Of a stretch of DNA of 7,046 nucleotides, positions 6,996 through 7,046 are shown one piece after another. Below the pieces are notes generated by a model that saw only the letters and a program-made list of their open reading frames with translations, had not been told where the DNA came from and did not search any database. How positions within the stretch are numbered: the stretch's first letter is position 1; each line of letters starts with the position of its first letter. Made by a program: the position numbers and the translations under genes. Source of the DNA: Oscillospiraceae bacterium (GTDB lineage: Bacteria; Bacillota; Clostridia; Oscillospirales; Ruminococcaceae); the NCBI GenBank assembly GCA_017848155.1, contig JAGAKC010000208.1:1-7046 (forward strand). Direction: 5' to 3'.

Positions 6996-7025
6996 AAGAC
7001 CCTCAGTAAATTACTGAGGGTCTTT
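6996..7025. terminator. Second hairpin terminator, probably shared with a convergent gene
   Basis: A 12-bp stem, AAGACCCTCAGT (6996-7007) with ACTGAGGGTCTT (7013-7024), has a 5-base loop. On the plus strand a T-rich stretch follows, and on the minus strand the stem is followed by CCCTTTT. It lies 16 bases after the flagellin terminator and just downstream (minus strand) of a possible stop codon at 7030-7032. It may therefore mainly serve a gene entering from the right and act in both directions. Confidence 0.75.
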
Positions 7026-7029
7026 GTTA

Positions 7030-7046
7030 TTAGTTTTCTTCGTCCT
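7030..7046 (-). CDS. Possible C-terminal end of a convergent minus-strand gene (5' part beyond window)
   Basis: Read on the minus strand, the last 17 bases give ...D-E-E-N followed by TAA (7032-7030). A strong hairpin with a T-rich tail follows directly, as is usual after a stop codon. Only four codons are visible, so neither the product nor the reading frame can be confirmed; the call rests on the stop-then-terminator arrangement. Confidence 0.3.

Overview
The window looks like the chromosome of a Gram-positive gut or rumen Clostridia, most likely a Ruminococcus-like member of the Oscillospiraceae/Ruminococcaceae. This is inferred from three things: a LacI-type sensor domain without a DNA-binding head, extended by a second module and a coiled coil (an architecture common in that group, usually ending in a GGDEF diguanylate cyclase domain); Firmicutes-style promoters and G-rich ribosome binding sites; and a flagellin whose conserved ends are of the clostridial type. 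No species is claimed.

Layout. Bases 1-1388 (minus strand) hold the first 462 codons of a sensor protein whose C-terminus lies beyond the left edge. Bases 1389-1853 are an AT-rich divergent intergenic region. It carries a near-consensus sigma-A promoter for the minus-strand gene, a possible sigma-A promoter for the plus-strand gene with a T6G6 homopolymer tract in its spacer, and a strong candidate sigma-28 (FliA/SigD) promoter just upstream of the plus-strand gene. Bases 1854-6941 (plus strand) are one uninterrupted gene of 1695 codons, with a strong ribosome binding site. Its first ~136 and last ~106 residues are the D0/D1 core of flagellin, and the ~1450 residues between them are built mostly from 11 diverged copies of a ~105-135 residue 'flagellin IN-motif' domain. 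Bases 6942-7046 hold two tandem hairpin terminators and probably the last codons of a convergent minus-strand gene.

How they fit together. The giant flagellin appears to be a single-gene transcription unit under the late flagellar sigma factor, bounded by terminators. If the minus-strand sensor does end in a GGDEF domain, the pair would place a ligand-sensing c-di-GMP enzyme back to back with a filament gene. The GGDEF part is outside the window, so this link is inference.

The most unusual object is the flagellin itself. It is three to six times the usual flagellin length (about 185 kDa by residue count), with a long beaded, repeat-built surface region. It has seven cysteines confined to that region, three of them at the same position in alternate repeats.
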